A DNA stretch of 64,000 nt from Nocardia uniformis NBRC 13702 (GCF_001613345.1 NZ_BDCE01000073.1:1-64000), one strand, 5' to 3'. Counted from the stretch's first letter, positions 55,098-63,512 are shown. The notes: generated by a model not told the origin, from the sequence alone. Numbers and translations: made by a program.

Positions 55098-56364
55098 ATT
55101 TTTGGCACGGAGACTCCCTCATTCATGAGGGTGAGACAGCGCCATCCTCCTTTCGAAGGCCTCTGCGTCGAAGTGATGTGTCGGTGCCCTCGGCTAAGTT
55201 GTCCGACATGGATGAGGTGGTGCGGTACACCTATCGGCTGCGGCCTGGTCGCACCGCCGAGGCCGCTCTGCTTGCCGAATGGCACCGGTGCCGATTCGTC
55301 TGGAATGAGGCTGTCCACCAACAGAAATCGGGCTTCAAACCGACTTTCTGCAGGTTGAGTAAGCTGTTGACAGCAGCTCGCGCGCACAGCCCATGGCTGC
55401 GGGAGGGCTCCCAAGTCGCCCAACAGCAGACACTGCGCCCCTACGCCCAAGCACTTGATCAGTCCTTCACGATCAAAGGCCGGGGCCGACCGACGGTCAA
55501 ACCGCGTAAAACAACCGCACCGTCGCTGGAATACACCCAGCGCGGTTTCGGCATCCGCGACGGACGGCTGGTTCTCGCGAAGGGCGTGAACATTCCGGTC
55601 GTCTGGTCGAGAGAGTTGCCATCCGAACCCACCAGTGTGCGTATTACGCGGGACTCGCTCGGGGATTGGTATGCGTCGTTCGTCGTTCGCCGCGCCATCG
55701 AACCCGCAGTGGTCGCCAACGGCGGGATCGGCCTCGACTGGGGTGTACTCGTCACGGCTAGAACCACTGACGCCTCCTTCGACCTGCCGTATCGGGGACA
55801 CCGTGCCCGCTGTGCCGCCGAACTGGCCCGCGCGCAACGAAAAATGGCCAGGCGCCGCGGTAAACGCGGCAGGCAGTCCGGCGGGTATCAGCGGGCCACC
55901 CGCCAGGCGGCGAAGCTGCAGAAGAAGGCTGCCCGCCAGGCCCGACACGATGCTCGAGTGTGGGCGAAACGGGTTGTCGACCACCACGATCTGATCGCGG
56001 TGGAGGACTTCACACCAAAGTTTCTGGCCAAATCCACGATGGCGCGTAAGGCCGCCGACGCGGCCATCGGCGCGGCGAAGCGGGAACTGATCGAGCGGGG
56101 CATGCGGGCCGGCCGGAAGGTGGTGTTGGTACGGCCCGCCTATACGACGATGACGTGTTCGAGTTGCTTCGCGAGAGCCAAGCAGCGACTCGAACTCGCC
56201 GAACGCACTTTCCGATGCCACGACTGCGGTTTCACCGACGACCGGGATCGGAATGCCGCCAGAGTGATTCTGGCTGTGGCAGAGCGCGGCCACACACGTG
56301 TTGACGACGTCAGACAATCGGATCACCTCCTTCGGGTGGCTGTTGCGGTTGCGGTCCGAGCGTG
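55098..56364 (+). mobile_element. IS605-type element carrying tnpB only
   Basis: The element lies in the nuoB-nuoC junction, on the opposite strand to nuo. Its approximate left end is marked by a hairpin at 55116-55131; the right end is near the tnpB stop. Boundaries are inferred from the flanking genes: removing this interval rejoins AGGAGA with the nuoC ATG at a normal distance. There is no tnpA (Y1 transposase) gene, so it cannot move without help. No target duplication is expected for this family. Confidence 0.7.
55116..55131. repeat. left-end hairpin of the IS605-type element
   Basis: CCCTCAT and ATGAGGG form a perfect 7-bp stem with a two-base centre, 77 bases before the tnpB start. 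IS200/IS605 elements carry such subterminal hairpins, recognised by the Y1 transposase. Confidence 0.5.
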
Positions 56365-56365
56365 A
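55208..56365 (+). CDS. tnpB: TnpB RNA-guided endonuclease
   Basis: A 385-residue IS605 OrfB/TnpB protein. RuvC catalytic residues: Asp177 in GLDWGV, Glu266 in AVEDFTPKF and the Asp of the DRDRNAA motif near 347; the zinc knuckle is CSSC (317-320) and CHDC (337-340). All are intact, so it should be active. ATG at 55208. TnpB cuts DNA guided by an RNA made from its own 3' end and the right flank; here the guide would read into the end of nuoB and so would match the nuoB-nuoC site without the insertion. Confidence 0.92.
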   Translation: MDEVVRYTYRLRPGRTAEAALLAEWHRCRFVWNEAVHQQKSGFKPTFCRLSKLLTAARAHSPWLREGSQVAQQQTLRPYAQALDQSFTIKGRGRPTVKPRKTTAPSLEYTQRGFGIRDGRLVLAKGVNIPVVWSRELPSEPTSVRITRDSLGDWYASFVVRRAIEPAVVANGGIGLDWGVLVTARTTDASFDLPYRGHRARCAAELARAQRKMARRRGKRGRQSGGYQRATRQAAKLQKKAARQARHDARVWAKRVVDHHDLIAVEDFTPKFLAKSTMARKAADAAIGAAKRELIERGMRAGRKVVLVRPAYTTMTCSSCFARAKQRLELAERTFRCHDCGFTDDRDRNAARVILAVAERGHTRVDDVRQSDHLLRVAVAVAVRA

Positions 56366-56376
56366 AATCTCCTGTC

Positions 56377-56931
56377 TTAGGGCCGGGGAAGCGTTAACTG
56401 GATTGTCGGGGTGGAGGCGAGTGCGGCGGCCTCGGCGGCCTTGATCGCTTCCTCGCGGTTGACGCCGAGCGGTGCTTCCTGAATCTTCTCGTGCAGCTTC
56501 AGAATCGCGTTCAACAGCATCTCCGGCCGCGGCGGGCAGCCGGGCAGGTAGATGTCGACCGGTACGACGTGGTCGACGCCCTGCACGATGGCGTAGTTGT
56601 TGAACATGCCGCCGGACGAGGCGCAAACACCCATCGCCAGCACCCATTTCGGTTCGGTCATCTGGTCGTAGACCTGGCGCAGTACCGGCGCCATCTTGTT
56701 GCTCACCCGGCCCGCGACAATCATCAGATCGGCCTGGCGCGGCGAGGCGCGGAACGCCTCCATGCCGAAGCGCGCGATATCGAATCGCCCACCGCCGGTG
56801 GCCATCATCTCGATCGCACAGCACGCGAGACCGAAGGTGGCGGGCCACAGTGAGCCCTTACGCATATAGCCCGCCATATTTTCGACCGTGCTCAGCAGAA
56901 ACCCGCTGGGCAGCTTTTCTTCGAGACCCAT
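56377..56931 (-). CDS. nuoB: NADH-quinone oxidoreductase subunit B
   Basis: A 184-residue subunit carrying cluster N2: [17 protein letters not shown] and LPGCPPRPE hold the four Cys ligands. ATG at 56931 gives the family N-terminus [14 protein letters not shown] at 56940 is less likely. The stop is followed, 6 bases on, by AGGAGA, which has no gene next to it because of the TnpB insertion. Confidence 0.95.
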   Translation of the reverse strand: MGLEEKLPSGFLLSTVENMAGYMRKGSLWPATFGLACCAIEMMATGGGRFDIARFGMEAFRASPRQADLMIVAGRVSNKMAPVLRQVYDQMTEPKWVLAMGVCASSGGMFNNYAIVQGVDHVVPVDIYLPGCPPRPEMLLNAILKLHEKIQEAPLGVNREEAIKAAEAAALASTPTIQLTLPRP

Positions 56932-57022
56932 TTCGAACACATCTCCCGGCTAAAACCCCGCGGCTGCGAGGTGCACTGTTCGGAATTCCCCTTGTCGCCC
57001 CACCTGGTTCAGCGGCCCCGTC

Positions 57023-57403
57023 TCAATCCCAACTGAGACCGCCGCGGCTCCACTCGTACGCGTAGGCCACCGACACGTTGAAGATGAACAGGGCCATCGC
57101 CACCAGACCGAAGACGCCGAGCGAATCGAAGTGCACGGCCCACGGGTAGAGGAACACGATCTCGATGTCGAAGATGATGAACAGCATGGCGGTGAGGTAG
57201 TACTTCACCGGAAAGCGTTGTCCCCCAGCATTTCCAGGGCCGCCACCCACCGCGTGCGGGGTCGGCTCGATACCGCATTCGTACGGTTCGAGCTTGGCGC
57301 GGTTGTAGCGCTTGGGCCCGATGAAGGCCGCGAGGGCAATGGAGAACACCGCGAACGCCGCGGCGACCGCCCCGAGAACAAGAGTCGGAACCTCGATATT
57401 CAC
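57023..57403 (-). CDS. nuoA: NADH-quinone oxidoreductase subunit A
   Basis: A 126-residue subunit with three membrane segments; marks are YECGIEPT and RFPVKYYLTAMLFIIFDIE. GTG at 57403 gives the N-terminus seen in mycobacteria (a start at 57427 would add eight residues). The GTG overlaps the stop of a short leader ORF. An 80-base gap separates it from nuoB. Confidence 0.94.
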   Translation of the reverse strand: MNIEVPTLVLGAVAAAFAVFSIALAAFIGPKRYNRAKLEPYECGIEPTPHAVGGGPGNAGGQRFPVKYYLTAMLFIIFDIEIVFLYPWAVHFDSLGVFGLVAMALFIFNVSVAYAYEWSRGGLSWD

Positions 57404-57459
57404 AACGGCGGTTCCTGTATCCGGCATTGACGACAGGCACTTGTGCAGAGTTGAAGCAA
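57400..57459 (-). CDS. 19-residue leader ORF overlapping nuoA
   Basis: TTG at 57459, preceded by AGGAGGAGGG, reads a 19-residue peptide (LQLCTSACRQCRIQEPPL after the start) and ends with TGA overlapping the nuoA GTG (GTGA). It has three Cys codons, spaced C-x3-C-x2-C. The overlap is of the same form as the other nuo junctions, so nuoA translation would be coupled to it. It may be a regulatory leader; nothing else is known. Confidence 0.45.
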   Translation of the reverse strand: MLQLCTSACRQCRIQEPPL

Positions 57460-57850
57460 AATCCCTCCTCCTACCTTGGCGACGACCACGGGCCTGCGCA
57501 GGCTGGCGCCTACGTGCCTGATCGCAGTCGTCGCGCGCGAGCTGGACGCATTCGGACAGCAGCTGCCGAGGCGGGCTGACGTCGTCGTCACACCGGGCCA
57601 GTCTCGCCCCAAGGCGCTCGCTGTGAGCGCGGACCGAGGACGGTCTGCTACGGCGGATTCATGCCGAATTCGACTGATACCTCAGCTCGCACCCGTGTGA
57701 GCTGAGGCACAGCCTACAACTCACACGTCGGGATGCATGAATTTTGGGCAGGGACTTTGATCGAATTCGGACCGGTCATTTATGACCGATCGGACGAAGT
57801 GCCCGAACGTCACTTGACGTTTCGAGCGCCTGCTGCTGGCAGGCGAGAAG
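57460..57850. other. nuo promoter region and terminator
   Basis: No gene is seen on either strand in these 390 bases apart from the leader ORF at its left edge. It must contain the nuo promoter (minus strand). The only firm structure is the hairpin at 57680-57707. Confidence 0.5.
57680..57707 (-). terminator. hairpin between receiver gene and nuo
   Basis: CCTCAGCTC (57680-57688) and GAGCTGAGG (57699-57707) pair perfectly over nine bases, with partial pairing (CAC/GTG) inside the loop. It lies 140 bases after the receiver gene stop and would keep its transcript out of nuo. Confidence 0.55.
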
Positions 57851-58261
57851 TCAGGCGGCCGACCGGTTTCGGAGCGCGCCGACGACCGCGGCGGTCAACC
57901 GAATCGGATCCAGCGGGTGCGATACCGCCGCATCGGCGCGCGACCAATTCGCCAGCCATACATCATCGGGACGACCGATGATCACCACAATCGGTGGGCA
58001 GTCGTCGATTTCGTCGCGGAGCTGCTTCGCCAGCCCGAGACCGCCGGTGGGCTGAGACTCACCGTCGAGGATGGCCAGATCGACCTCACCCGCGTCGAGG
58101 CGCTCGATCACGACCGGACCGGTCGCCACCTCTAGGTAGTCGAACTGCTCCAGTTCTGGGTGCGGTTTCCGGCCGAGAGCCAGCATTATCTGGCTCCGGG
58201 TATCGGAATCGTTGCTGTACACGAGCACCCGCACCGCAGCGGGACGTTTCGCATCGGCCAC
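57851..58261 (-). CDS. response-regulator receiver-like protein (Rv3143 type)
   Basis: A 136-residue single receiver-like domain: RVLVYSNDSDTRSQIMLALG (first strand and helix), LAILDGESQPTGGLGLAKQL with the Asp at the phosphorylation position, and IVVIIGRPDDVWLANW. GTG at 58261 gives the N-terminus seen in the M. tuberculosis relative; longer starts run into upstream DNA. In M. tuberculosis the relative also stands directly upstream of nuo and has no output domain. A link to complex I control is suggested by position only. Confidence 0.82.
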   Translation of the reverse strand: MADAKRPAAVRVLVYSNDSDTRSQIMLALGRKPHPELEQFDYLEVATGPVVIERLDAGEVDLAILDGESQPTGGLGLAKQLRDEIDDCPPIVVIIGRPDDVWLANWSRADAAVSHPLDPIRLTAAVVGALRNRSAA

Positions 58262-58473
58262 GTTCCGCATGCTACGTGGCCGGGTCGGCATCGCGTGGCA
58301 GCTTGGCGCATTCGGTGAGCGCGTCGCCGATCCCAATACGGCCACGTGGGGCGTCACGGCGGTGTCTCAAATCCCGCATTGATTGTCGATTTGCAATCGT
58401 TGCTGGTCACGGCGGGACAATCGCGCGATCCTAGAAGGCATCGACGATCGAATCCTATGAGCGGTGGACCACC

Positions 58474-58902
58474 ATGCGAATATCCGAAATCCTGCGTAGG
58501 AAGGGTGCCCACGTAGTCACGATCGCACCCGATGCCACGGTGCACGCCCTGCTGGAAACCCTGGCCACCAATAATGTCGGCGCGGTCGTGGTTTCCCCCG
58601 ACGGCAGCTACATGGTCGGCATCGCGTCCGAACGCGACGTCGTCCGCTGCCTGCACGCCCGCGGCCCCGACGTCCTCGACAAGCCCGTCTCGGAAATCAT
58701 GACCGAGGTCGTGCACACCTGTTCCCCCGACGACCGCATCGAAACCCTCAACGAGCGCATGACCGAGCACCGTATCCGCCACCTCCCCGTGGTGGTCGAC
58801 GGGCGCATGATCGGCATAGTCAGCATCGGCGACGTGGTGAAAAGCCAGATCGCCGAACTCGAAGACGAACGAGAACACCTGGTCAACTACCTACACGGGT
58901 GA
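58474..58902 (+). CDS. CBS-domain pair protein
   Basis: A 142-residue protein with two CBS motifs: VTIAPDATVHALLETLATNN and VVHTCSPDDRIETLNERM, each followed by the characteristic strand (VGIASERDVVR; VVDGRMIGIVSIGDVV). Such stand-alone pairs bind adenine nucleotides and sense energy state. ATG at 58474. It is followed by a very strong hairpin. Confidence 0.9.
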   Translation: MRISEILRRKGAHVVTIAPDATVHALLETLATNNVGAVVVSPDGSYMVGIASERDVVRCLHARGPDVLDKPVSEIMTEVVHTCSPDDRIETLNERMTEHRIRHLPVVVDGRMIGIVSIGDVVKSQIAELEDEREHLVNYLHG

Positions 58903-58993
58903 TGCACCCCGTGCGGTGGTGCATCAAATGCCAGTGGTGCGTCGAATGCCACCGCGCCTCGATCCGATCTCGCTCTCCGATGCCGCAATCAAA

Positions 58994-59019
58994 ACTCCCC
59001 CGGAGTGATCCGGGGGAGT
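58994..59019. terminator. 11-bp hairpin with GTGA loop
   Basis: ACTCCCCCGGA (58994-59004) and TCCGGGGGAGT (59009-59019) pair perfectly around GTGA, a stable tetraloop. It stands between the CBS gene and a short ORF that converges from the right, so it can end transcripts from both sides. Confidence 0.75.
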
Positions 59020-59048
59020 CCCTGCTATGTTCCGCATTAGCGGCCTAC

Positions 59049-59168
59049 CTATAGGCGATTGATCCGCGCGGTGGTCTCCTGACCATCATCGTCAGCATTG
59101 ACAGCTTCATTCCAGTTATCATTGGCCTGCCCATTGGGCCCTGGCCCCTGCACGACGTTCCTCAGCAC
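59049..59168 (-). CDS. 39-residue peptide ORF
   Basis: GTG at 59168 is preceded by GAAGGAGGAG, one of the best ribosome-binding sites in the window. The peptide (beginning VLRNVVQGPGPNG, ending TTARINRL) is rich in Asn, Asp and Gly and has no signal sequence or cysteines. It stops 30 bases before the bidirectional hairpin. No family is recognised. An ATG at 59207 would give 52 residues but without such a site. Confidence 0.45.
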   Translation of the reverse strand: MLRNVVQGPGPNGQANDNWNEAVNADDDGQETTARINRL

Positions 59169-59545
59169 GTCTCCTCCTTCTCCGGATGCCCTTGACGCAC
59201 GCATCATCGCGGGACGACGACCTGCGACATCGAACGATCCGCCCCGCGGGAAGTGATGCGATAGTTCAGAGGGTTCCTTTCGCCGCTCTCTGCGAAACCT
59301 CCAATTCGCAACTCGCAGAGCGGCTGGCCCACCATTCACCCGCAAACTGTTAGCGGTATTCCCGAAATGGGCCTCGCCACCGGCTCACGGCTTCAACGGT
59401 GAAGTGTCGCCGCGACGCGACCAGCGGGCGCATCCTTCCATTTCATTTCGGCAACAATGCGGTACCCCGTAGGGTGCCCGGTAGACGGTGTTAGCCCGAA
59501 TCATTCGGATACGGCAACCCCGACGCCACCCCGGGAAGCGTTCAT

Positions 59546-59752
59546 ATGACCTCGGCACGACAGACCACACTCCACCACGAGCAGAGCGAATTCGGTGCGG
59601 CCCGCGCTGCCGAAAAGGCCGCCTGCGCGAAGCAGAACGCCCAGGCCGCGATCACGGTCGCGAGTCACGCCATCGATGCTGCGGATTGTGAGTACTTGCT
59701 CCAAATGCTCGGACTGGTTGCCACGGGCGAGGACACCACAGGCGAGGAATAG
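59546..59752 (+). CDS. small conserved-looking hypothetical protein
   Basis: A 68-residue ORF, helical and alanine-rich (EFGAARAAEKAACAKQNAQA), ending AADCEYLLQMLGL and an acidic tail, with two Cys. ATG at 59546 has only a weak site upstream. I do not recognise a family. It converges on the SRPBCC gene. Confidence 0.55.
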   Translation: MTSARQTTLHHEQSEFGAARAAEKAACAKQNAQAAITVASHAIDAADCEYLLQMLGLVATGEDTTGEE

Positions 59753-59788
59753 CGCCCGGCCGGGCGAGTTCACGACCTCGCTGGGAGC

Positions 59789-60325
59789 TCATCCCCGGGA
59801 CGGTGAGCGCACGTCTTGACCGGCATTGTTTCGGATGAGCCGCCGGATGATCCGGGCCCGGACCGAGAGTTGCCGTTCGTTGGCGACCCGGCCGGTAATG
59901 GCGCGCTCGAGGTTGTCGAGGATCGCTTCGCTCGTTTCGTCGTGTACGGTGCGGCCGAACAGCGTCCACAGCACCACGACGAAGACGGGGAACTCGATTC
60001 GCATGACGTGGCTGATGCGAGTGCGATCGGCCAGTGGCTCGAGTAGAAATCCGTGTCCGGACCGATTCGGGCCGACCTCGGTGGGATCGCCGAACCACAG
60101 CTTCTCGCCGGGTACCGCTTCGGCGATCGCCAGGTTCATGACCATGATGCCGTTGTTGTGCACCATGGGTTTTCCCGCTGCGATGCCCTCGGGAAACCGC
60201 ACCCAGCCCCATTCCAGCGGATAGATCGGGTTGGTCGCGGCACCGAGGCGGCACAGTTCCGACCAGACCCGCTCGGTGGTCGTCGGCAGCGTGCGCTCGT
60301 GCACATTCTTGATTACATGGCTCAT
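59789..60325 (-). CDS. SRPBCC family protein
   Basis: A 178-residue START/SRPBCC-like protein: the N-terminal strand and helix ERTLPTTTERVWSELCRLG and the middle EKLWFGDPTEVGP and RTRISHVMRIEFPVF. These proteins bind hydrophobic ligands. ATG at 60325 is used. It diverges from a TetR gene with 61 bases between, including a perfect inverted repeat, so the regulator most likely controls it. Confidence 0.8.
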   Translation of the reverse strand: MSHVIKNVHERTLPTTTERVWSELCRLGAATNPIYPLEWGWVRFPEGIAAGKPMVHNNGIMVMNLAIAEAVPGEKLWFGDPTEVGPNRSGHGFLLEPLADRTRISHVMRIEFPVFVVVLWTLFGRTVHDETSEAILDNLERAITGRVANERQLSVRARIIRRLIRNNAGQDVRSPSRG

Positions 60326-60352
60326 GGGATCGTCCTGCTCATATCCGAAGTA

Positions 60353-60371
60353 ATGTGAACAATGCTCACAT
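60353..60371. promoter_or_regulatory. TetR operator candidate
   Basis: ATGTGA and TCACAT flank a seven-base centre in the divergent interval. A second pair, GATGTT (60377) and AACATC (60392), overlaps the TetR start and could be an additional site. Confidence 0.6.
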
Positions 60372-60386
60372 GAAAGGATGTTAACG

Positions 60387-61001
60387 ATGCCAACATCGCG
60401 ACGCAAGGGCGCGCACGGTCGATCGGACTACCATCACGGCGACCTGCGACACGCCTTGGTGGCGGCAGGTCATGAGTTGATTCGCGAGAACGGCGTTGCG
60501 GCACTGACCCTTCGGGCGGCAGCCGCCAAAGCGAGCGTCTCGTCGGCGGCGCCTTATCGGCACTTCCCCGATAAGGAGTCCCTACTCGGTGCTGTCATGG
60601 CGGCGGGCTTCCGCGCACTGGCGGCGGAGGTGACCGTCGCCGTCGCGGATCCGCTGGATCATCTGCGTGCGATCGGACGACGACATGCTGAGTTCGCGGC
60701 GAAGGAGCCGGAACTGTATCGGCTCATGCTGGGTACCGCGGTCGCCGACCGCTCCGGACATCCGGAACTGGCCGAGGCTGAGCGTGACCTCTACGAGATA
60801 TTCCGGGAAGCGGTAGCGGCCGCGATCGACGCGGGTGCGATCGAGGCATCGTCGGTCGACGATGTCGTCTTGACCATGCGCTGTGTCATGCAGGGTCTGA
60901 CGCTGATGATCGCCAACGGACAAGTCACATCCGGCCAGGCCGCGACTGTGGCCGAAACCGTTATGGCGGTGGTGGATTCAGGCCTGCGGCCCCGCTCTTG
61001 A
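60387..61001 (+). CDS. TetR/AcrR family regulator
   Basis: A 204-residue regulator. The DNA-binding domain reads HHGDLRHALVAAGHELIREN, then LRAAAAKASVSSAAPYRHFP; the C-terminal part is of the TetR_C_33-like class (ELYRLMLGTAVAD). ATG at 60387 is spaced correctly from GAAAGG; ATG at 60378 overlaps that site. It probably represses the SRPBCC gene and itself. Confidence 0.88.
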   Translation: MPTSRRKGAHGRSDYHHGDLRHALVAAGHELIRENGVAALTLRAAAAKASVSSAAPYRHFPDKESLLGAVMAAGFRALAAEVTVAVADPLDHLRAIGRRHAEFAAKEPELYRLMLGTAVADRSGHPELAEAERDLYEIFREAVAAAIDAGAIEASSVDDVVLTMRCVMQGLTLMIANGQVTSGQAATVAETVMAVVDSGLRPRS

Positions 61002-61142
61002 TGCCTGCTCAGGCATGCTGGCCGATGCGGTCGAAGCGCGCGGGGCGGCCGGACCACCGAGGGCCCCTTCGGCCAGGACGGTGGTCAACCAGTCCACCGT
61101 TGCCGACGCCGCGATGTCGGATCGCTGCGGCTGGTGAACTCC

Positions 61143-61262
61143 CCTCAAAGGAGTGTCGTCGCGTCGGATGCGCCAAAAGTCCCCGAGCTGGTGCGTCACT
61201 ATCGGCGAGCGCAACGACTCTGGTCGGGGTCCTACTTCGCCGAATCGGAAGGTGGCGCCCCG
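61143..61262 (+). pseudogene. IS200/IS605 Y1 transposase fragment
   Basis: One frame reads LKGVSSRRMRQ and, after a shift, the next reads RRAQRLWSGSYFAESEGGAP, the consecutive motifs of an IS200 TnpA before its catalytic tyrosine. The HUH motif and the tyrosine helix are missing. It is the only trace of a tnpA in the window that holds the TnpB element. Confidence 0.65.
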
Positions 61263-61375
61263 ACAAAAGCTGAAGGGAGTGCCGGTTTCGCCGACACTTC
61301 CGGGTCAGATAGGACAACGGGGTCTGGCCGCGGCGTTGACGCCAACTGTCGCCTCGATTTCGCAGGTATCGGCCG

Positions 61376-61795
61376 TCAGCCCAGCAGCGGGCGGACCTCG
61401 TTGCCCGCGAAACGAATGAATCCCACCGGATCTGGATCGTCGACGGTGGGTTCGAGGACGACGGTGTACGCTCCGGCGTCGAAACAGCGCTGGACCGCTG
61501 CCGCGATGGTGGCGGCGTCACCTGCGACACCGCTATCAGGCGGCTGCTCGCCGCTCTTGGTCCGCCGGTACGCCTCGACCCGCCACGCCGCCTCGATCCG
61601 CTGGGTGGCGTGGTGAAAGGTGCGGGAGCGCCACTGCGCCGAAGTCGGTCATGCCGTCAACGTATCCGACCGCGCCGACACGTCTCGGACACGCGCACGG
61701 TCGCGATCCTCACCGTCGACGAAGCGCGCTCGGCGACACTGCCGAGCGCGGCCACCGCCAATTCAGTTGTGTCCCACACAAACACGGCATGATCA
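61376..61795 (-). pseudogene. decayed luciferase-like (F420/FMN) oxidoreductase
   Basis: Two pieces on the minus strand. Bases 61376-61645 give the usual C-terminal end of an LLM-class oxidoreductase (QWRSRTFHHATQRIEAAW, then DAGAYTVVLEPTVDDPDP and a stop). Bases 61657-61795 give an N-terminal-type piece (VFVWDTTELAVAALGSVAER). The middle of the gene is lost and a stop separates them. Confidence 0.55.
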
Positions 61796-61851
61796 CGCGG
61801 TGGCGGATCCACCTCCAGCGCCCCGACCAGCAGCACCGATCGCGAAGTCCG

Positions 61852-62538
61852 CTAGCAGGGGCGTGAACCGAATACGCCAGAAAGGGGCCGTGGTCGCGCT
61901 CGGTCCAGGTCGGAAGGAGTGGCAGCCTTCTCCCGCTTCGCCAGGAATTCCGTACGGCAGCCCCCGCAGCAGAACGCGAACAGCTCGCCGTCCAGCTCCA
62001 CCGTGGCGGTCGATTCATCGAGCGGAACGAGTACCCCACACATCGGGTCCCGCAGTGCCTTTCCCGCGGTCGCGTCCTCCTGATAGGGCTTGCTCAGCAT
62101 CTCGACAATGTCGTCCGATGTCGCCGCCTTGCCGAGCATTCCGATGCTGCCCTCGGTCACCCCCATGACATGCACCTGCACGGTCGGTCGGCGGTAGGGC
62201 AGATCCCCGTCCTCGAACTCGTCGGCAATGATCCGGGTGGCGTAGGAGATCAGGGTTTCGCTCAGATCCTTGCGCCACGGCCCCGGAACATGCACTCGCA
62301 CAAGGCAGTGCGGCGGATCTTGCGCTGTGAGGACCTTCTCGCCGACGACCCACACCTCCGGTTCGTGCACCACCACCTGGAACATATCGGCGTAGACCGC
62401 GGCCGACCGGGGCGCCATCTGCTCCTGGTCGGGTTCGCCATTGCCCAGCTCCTGGATGGTGCCCAGCCGCTGCGCCACCCGGCGACGCTGCGCCGGATCG
62501 AGTGCTCCCGCGGTTACGAATAATTCGATGAACATCAT
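61852..62538 (-). CDS. YHS-domain protein
   Basis: A 228-residue protein. The C-terminal part is a YHS metal-binding domain: RDPMCGVLVPLDESTATVEL followed by FCCGGCRTEF. The N-terminal 60 residues (MFIELFVTAGALDPAQRRRV) resemble a tautomerase-like fold in pattern only. Several ATGs cluster at the start; 62538 is best spaced from GGAGGTG. A role in metal handling or stress is suggested by the YHS domain; not proved. Confidence 0.7.
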   Translation of the reverse strand: MMFIELFVTAGALDPAQRRRVAQRLGTIQELGNGEPDQEQMAPRSAAVYADMFQVVVHEPEVWVVGEKVLTAQDPPHCLVRVHVPGPWRKDLSETLISYATRIIADEFEDGDLPYRRPTVQVHVMGVTEGSIGMLGKAATSDDIVEMLSKPYQEDATAGKALRDPMCGVLVPLDESTATVELDGELFAFCCGGCRTEFLAKREKAATPSDLDRARPRPLSGVFGSRPC

Positions 62539-62864
62539 CGTCATCACCTCCAGCCACGAGCATGTCGAGCCGCCCTGTCATATCGCCTTCAAACGGCTGT
62601 CATCGGCGCACACCCGGCAGCGGCAAGGTTTCGAGCGGTGTTCGACATCGAATTCGACCACCGGCAGGTCGGGCGCGCGTACGAGGTAGCGGTTGTGCAG
62701 CCCCCAGGTCGCCTCGCGTACGAGCGCATCGGCGAAAGCGGGGGTCGGGTTGCGACAGGTGCGCCCGCCGAAATGAGTTGCGGAAGTGGCCGATAACCGG
62801 CGCTGACATACCGGTATAAGCGTGCTGTAAGCGAAATGACAGCGGTGGCCAGCACTCTCGGGAC
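62539..62864. other. gap with an orphan Cys-rich frame
   Basis: A minus-strand frame ending at 62578 has a convincing coding look over about 55 codons (REATWGLHNRYLVRAPDLPV, then KPCRCRVCADDSR) but no start codon in that stretch; extending it would cross into the GtrA gene. It could be the tail of a lost gene. Confidence 0.35.
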
Positions 62865-63404
62865 ATGAGGAAGACAGCGGGGCAGACCGGACCAGGGGCG
62901 GGCGCATCGTTCATGCGGTTCGTAGCGTGTGGTGGCAGCGTCACCATGCTGTCGGGCGCGGCCCTGATCATGCTCGACAACGTCATGCCACTGGCACTGG
63001 CCAATGCCCTACTGACGGTGGCCGGTACGGCTGTCACCACCGAATTGCATGCCAGGTTCGCGTTCCGCTCCGGCCCCACCGGCGGGAACACCCATCTACA
63101 GGCCGGGCTGACCGTCCTGGTGGCCTACCTCTTCACCACCGGCGCCATGCTGACCCTGGCCGGCCTCGACGCGAACCCCAACGCCCTGACCCAGCAAGCC
63201 GTTTACCTGAGCGCTTCCGGCCTGGCGGGCATCGGCCGGTTCCTGGTCCTGCGGGCGTTCGTCCTGGTTCCCGCACAACGGCGACCGGCAGCGGCAACGA
63301 TCCCGGCCAGCGGCCGCCTTTTCGTCACCGCGCGCGGAGTCCACCGCAGAATGCTCGCACTCGCACCGGTGTTCATTCCGCGGCGCGTACCCGCATTCTC
63401 CTAG
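62865..63404 (+). CDS. GtrA-like membrane protein
   Basis: A 179-residue protein with four membrane segments in the GtrA pattern: RFVACGGSVTMLSGAALIML, then ALANALLTVAGTAVTTELHA with the conserved F-x-F (RFAFR), and two further segments. GtrA proteins flip or help transfer lipid-linked sugars for cell-wall glycans. The last 45 residues are a basic soluble tail. ATG at 62865. Confidence 0.75.
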   Translation: MRKTAGQTGPGAGASFMRFVACGGSVTMLSGAALIMLDNVMPLALANALLTVAGTAVTTELHARFAFRSGPTGGNTHLQAGLTVLVAYLFTTGAMLTLAGLDANPNALTQQAVYLSASGLAGIGRFLVLRAFVLVPAQRRPAAATIPASGRLFVTARGVHRRMLALAPVFIPRRVPAFS

Positions 63405-63512
63405 CCCGGTGCGAGCTGACCGGGAGTCAAGTACTCGTCGTCGTCTTCTTCGTTCGCCGCGACGCGGATGGCGCTGTCACGGCGGTTTCAGACTCGACAG
63501 CCGGTTCGTGAT

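Larger units (their letters stand above)
61002..61851. other. debris zone after TetR gene
   Basis: About 850 bases without an intact gene. They hold an IS200-type transposase fragment (61143-61262) and pieces of a luciferase-like oxidoreductase (61376-61795). Bases 61002-61140 show nothing clear. Confidence 0.55.

Noticed and set aside
55091-56848. A 585-residue minus-strand frame across tnpB and nuoB
   Set aside because: It is antisense to tnpB and out of phase with nuoB; no domain matches.
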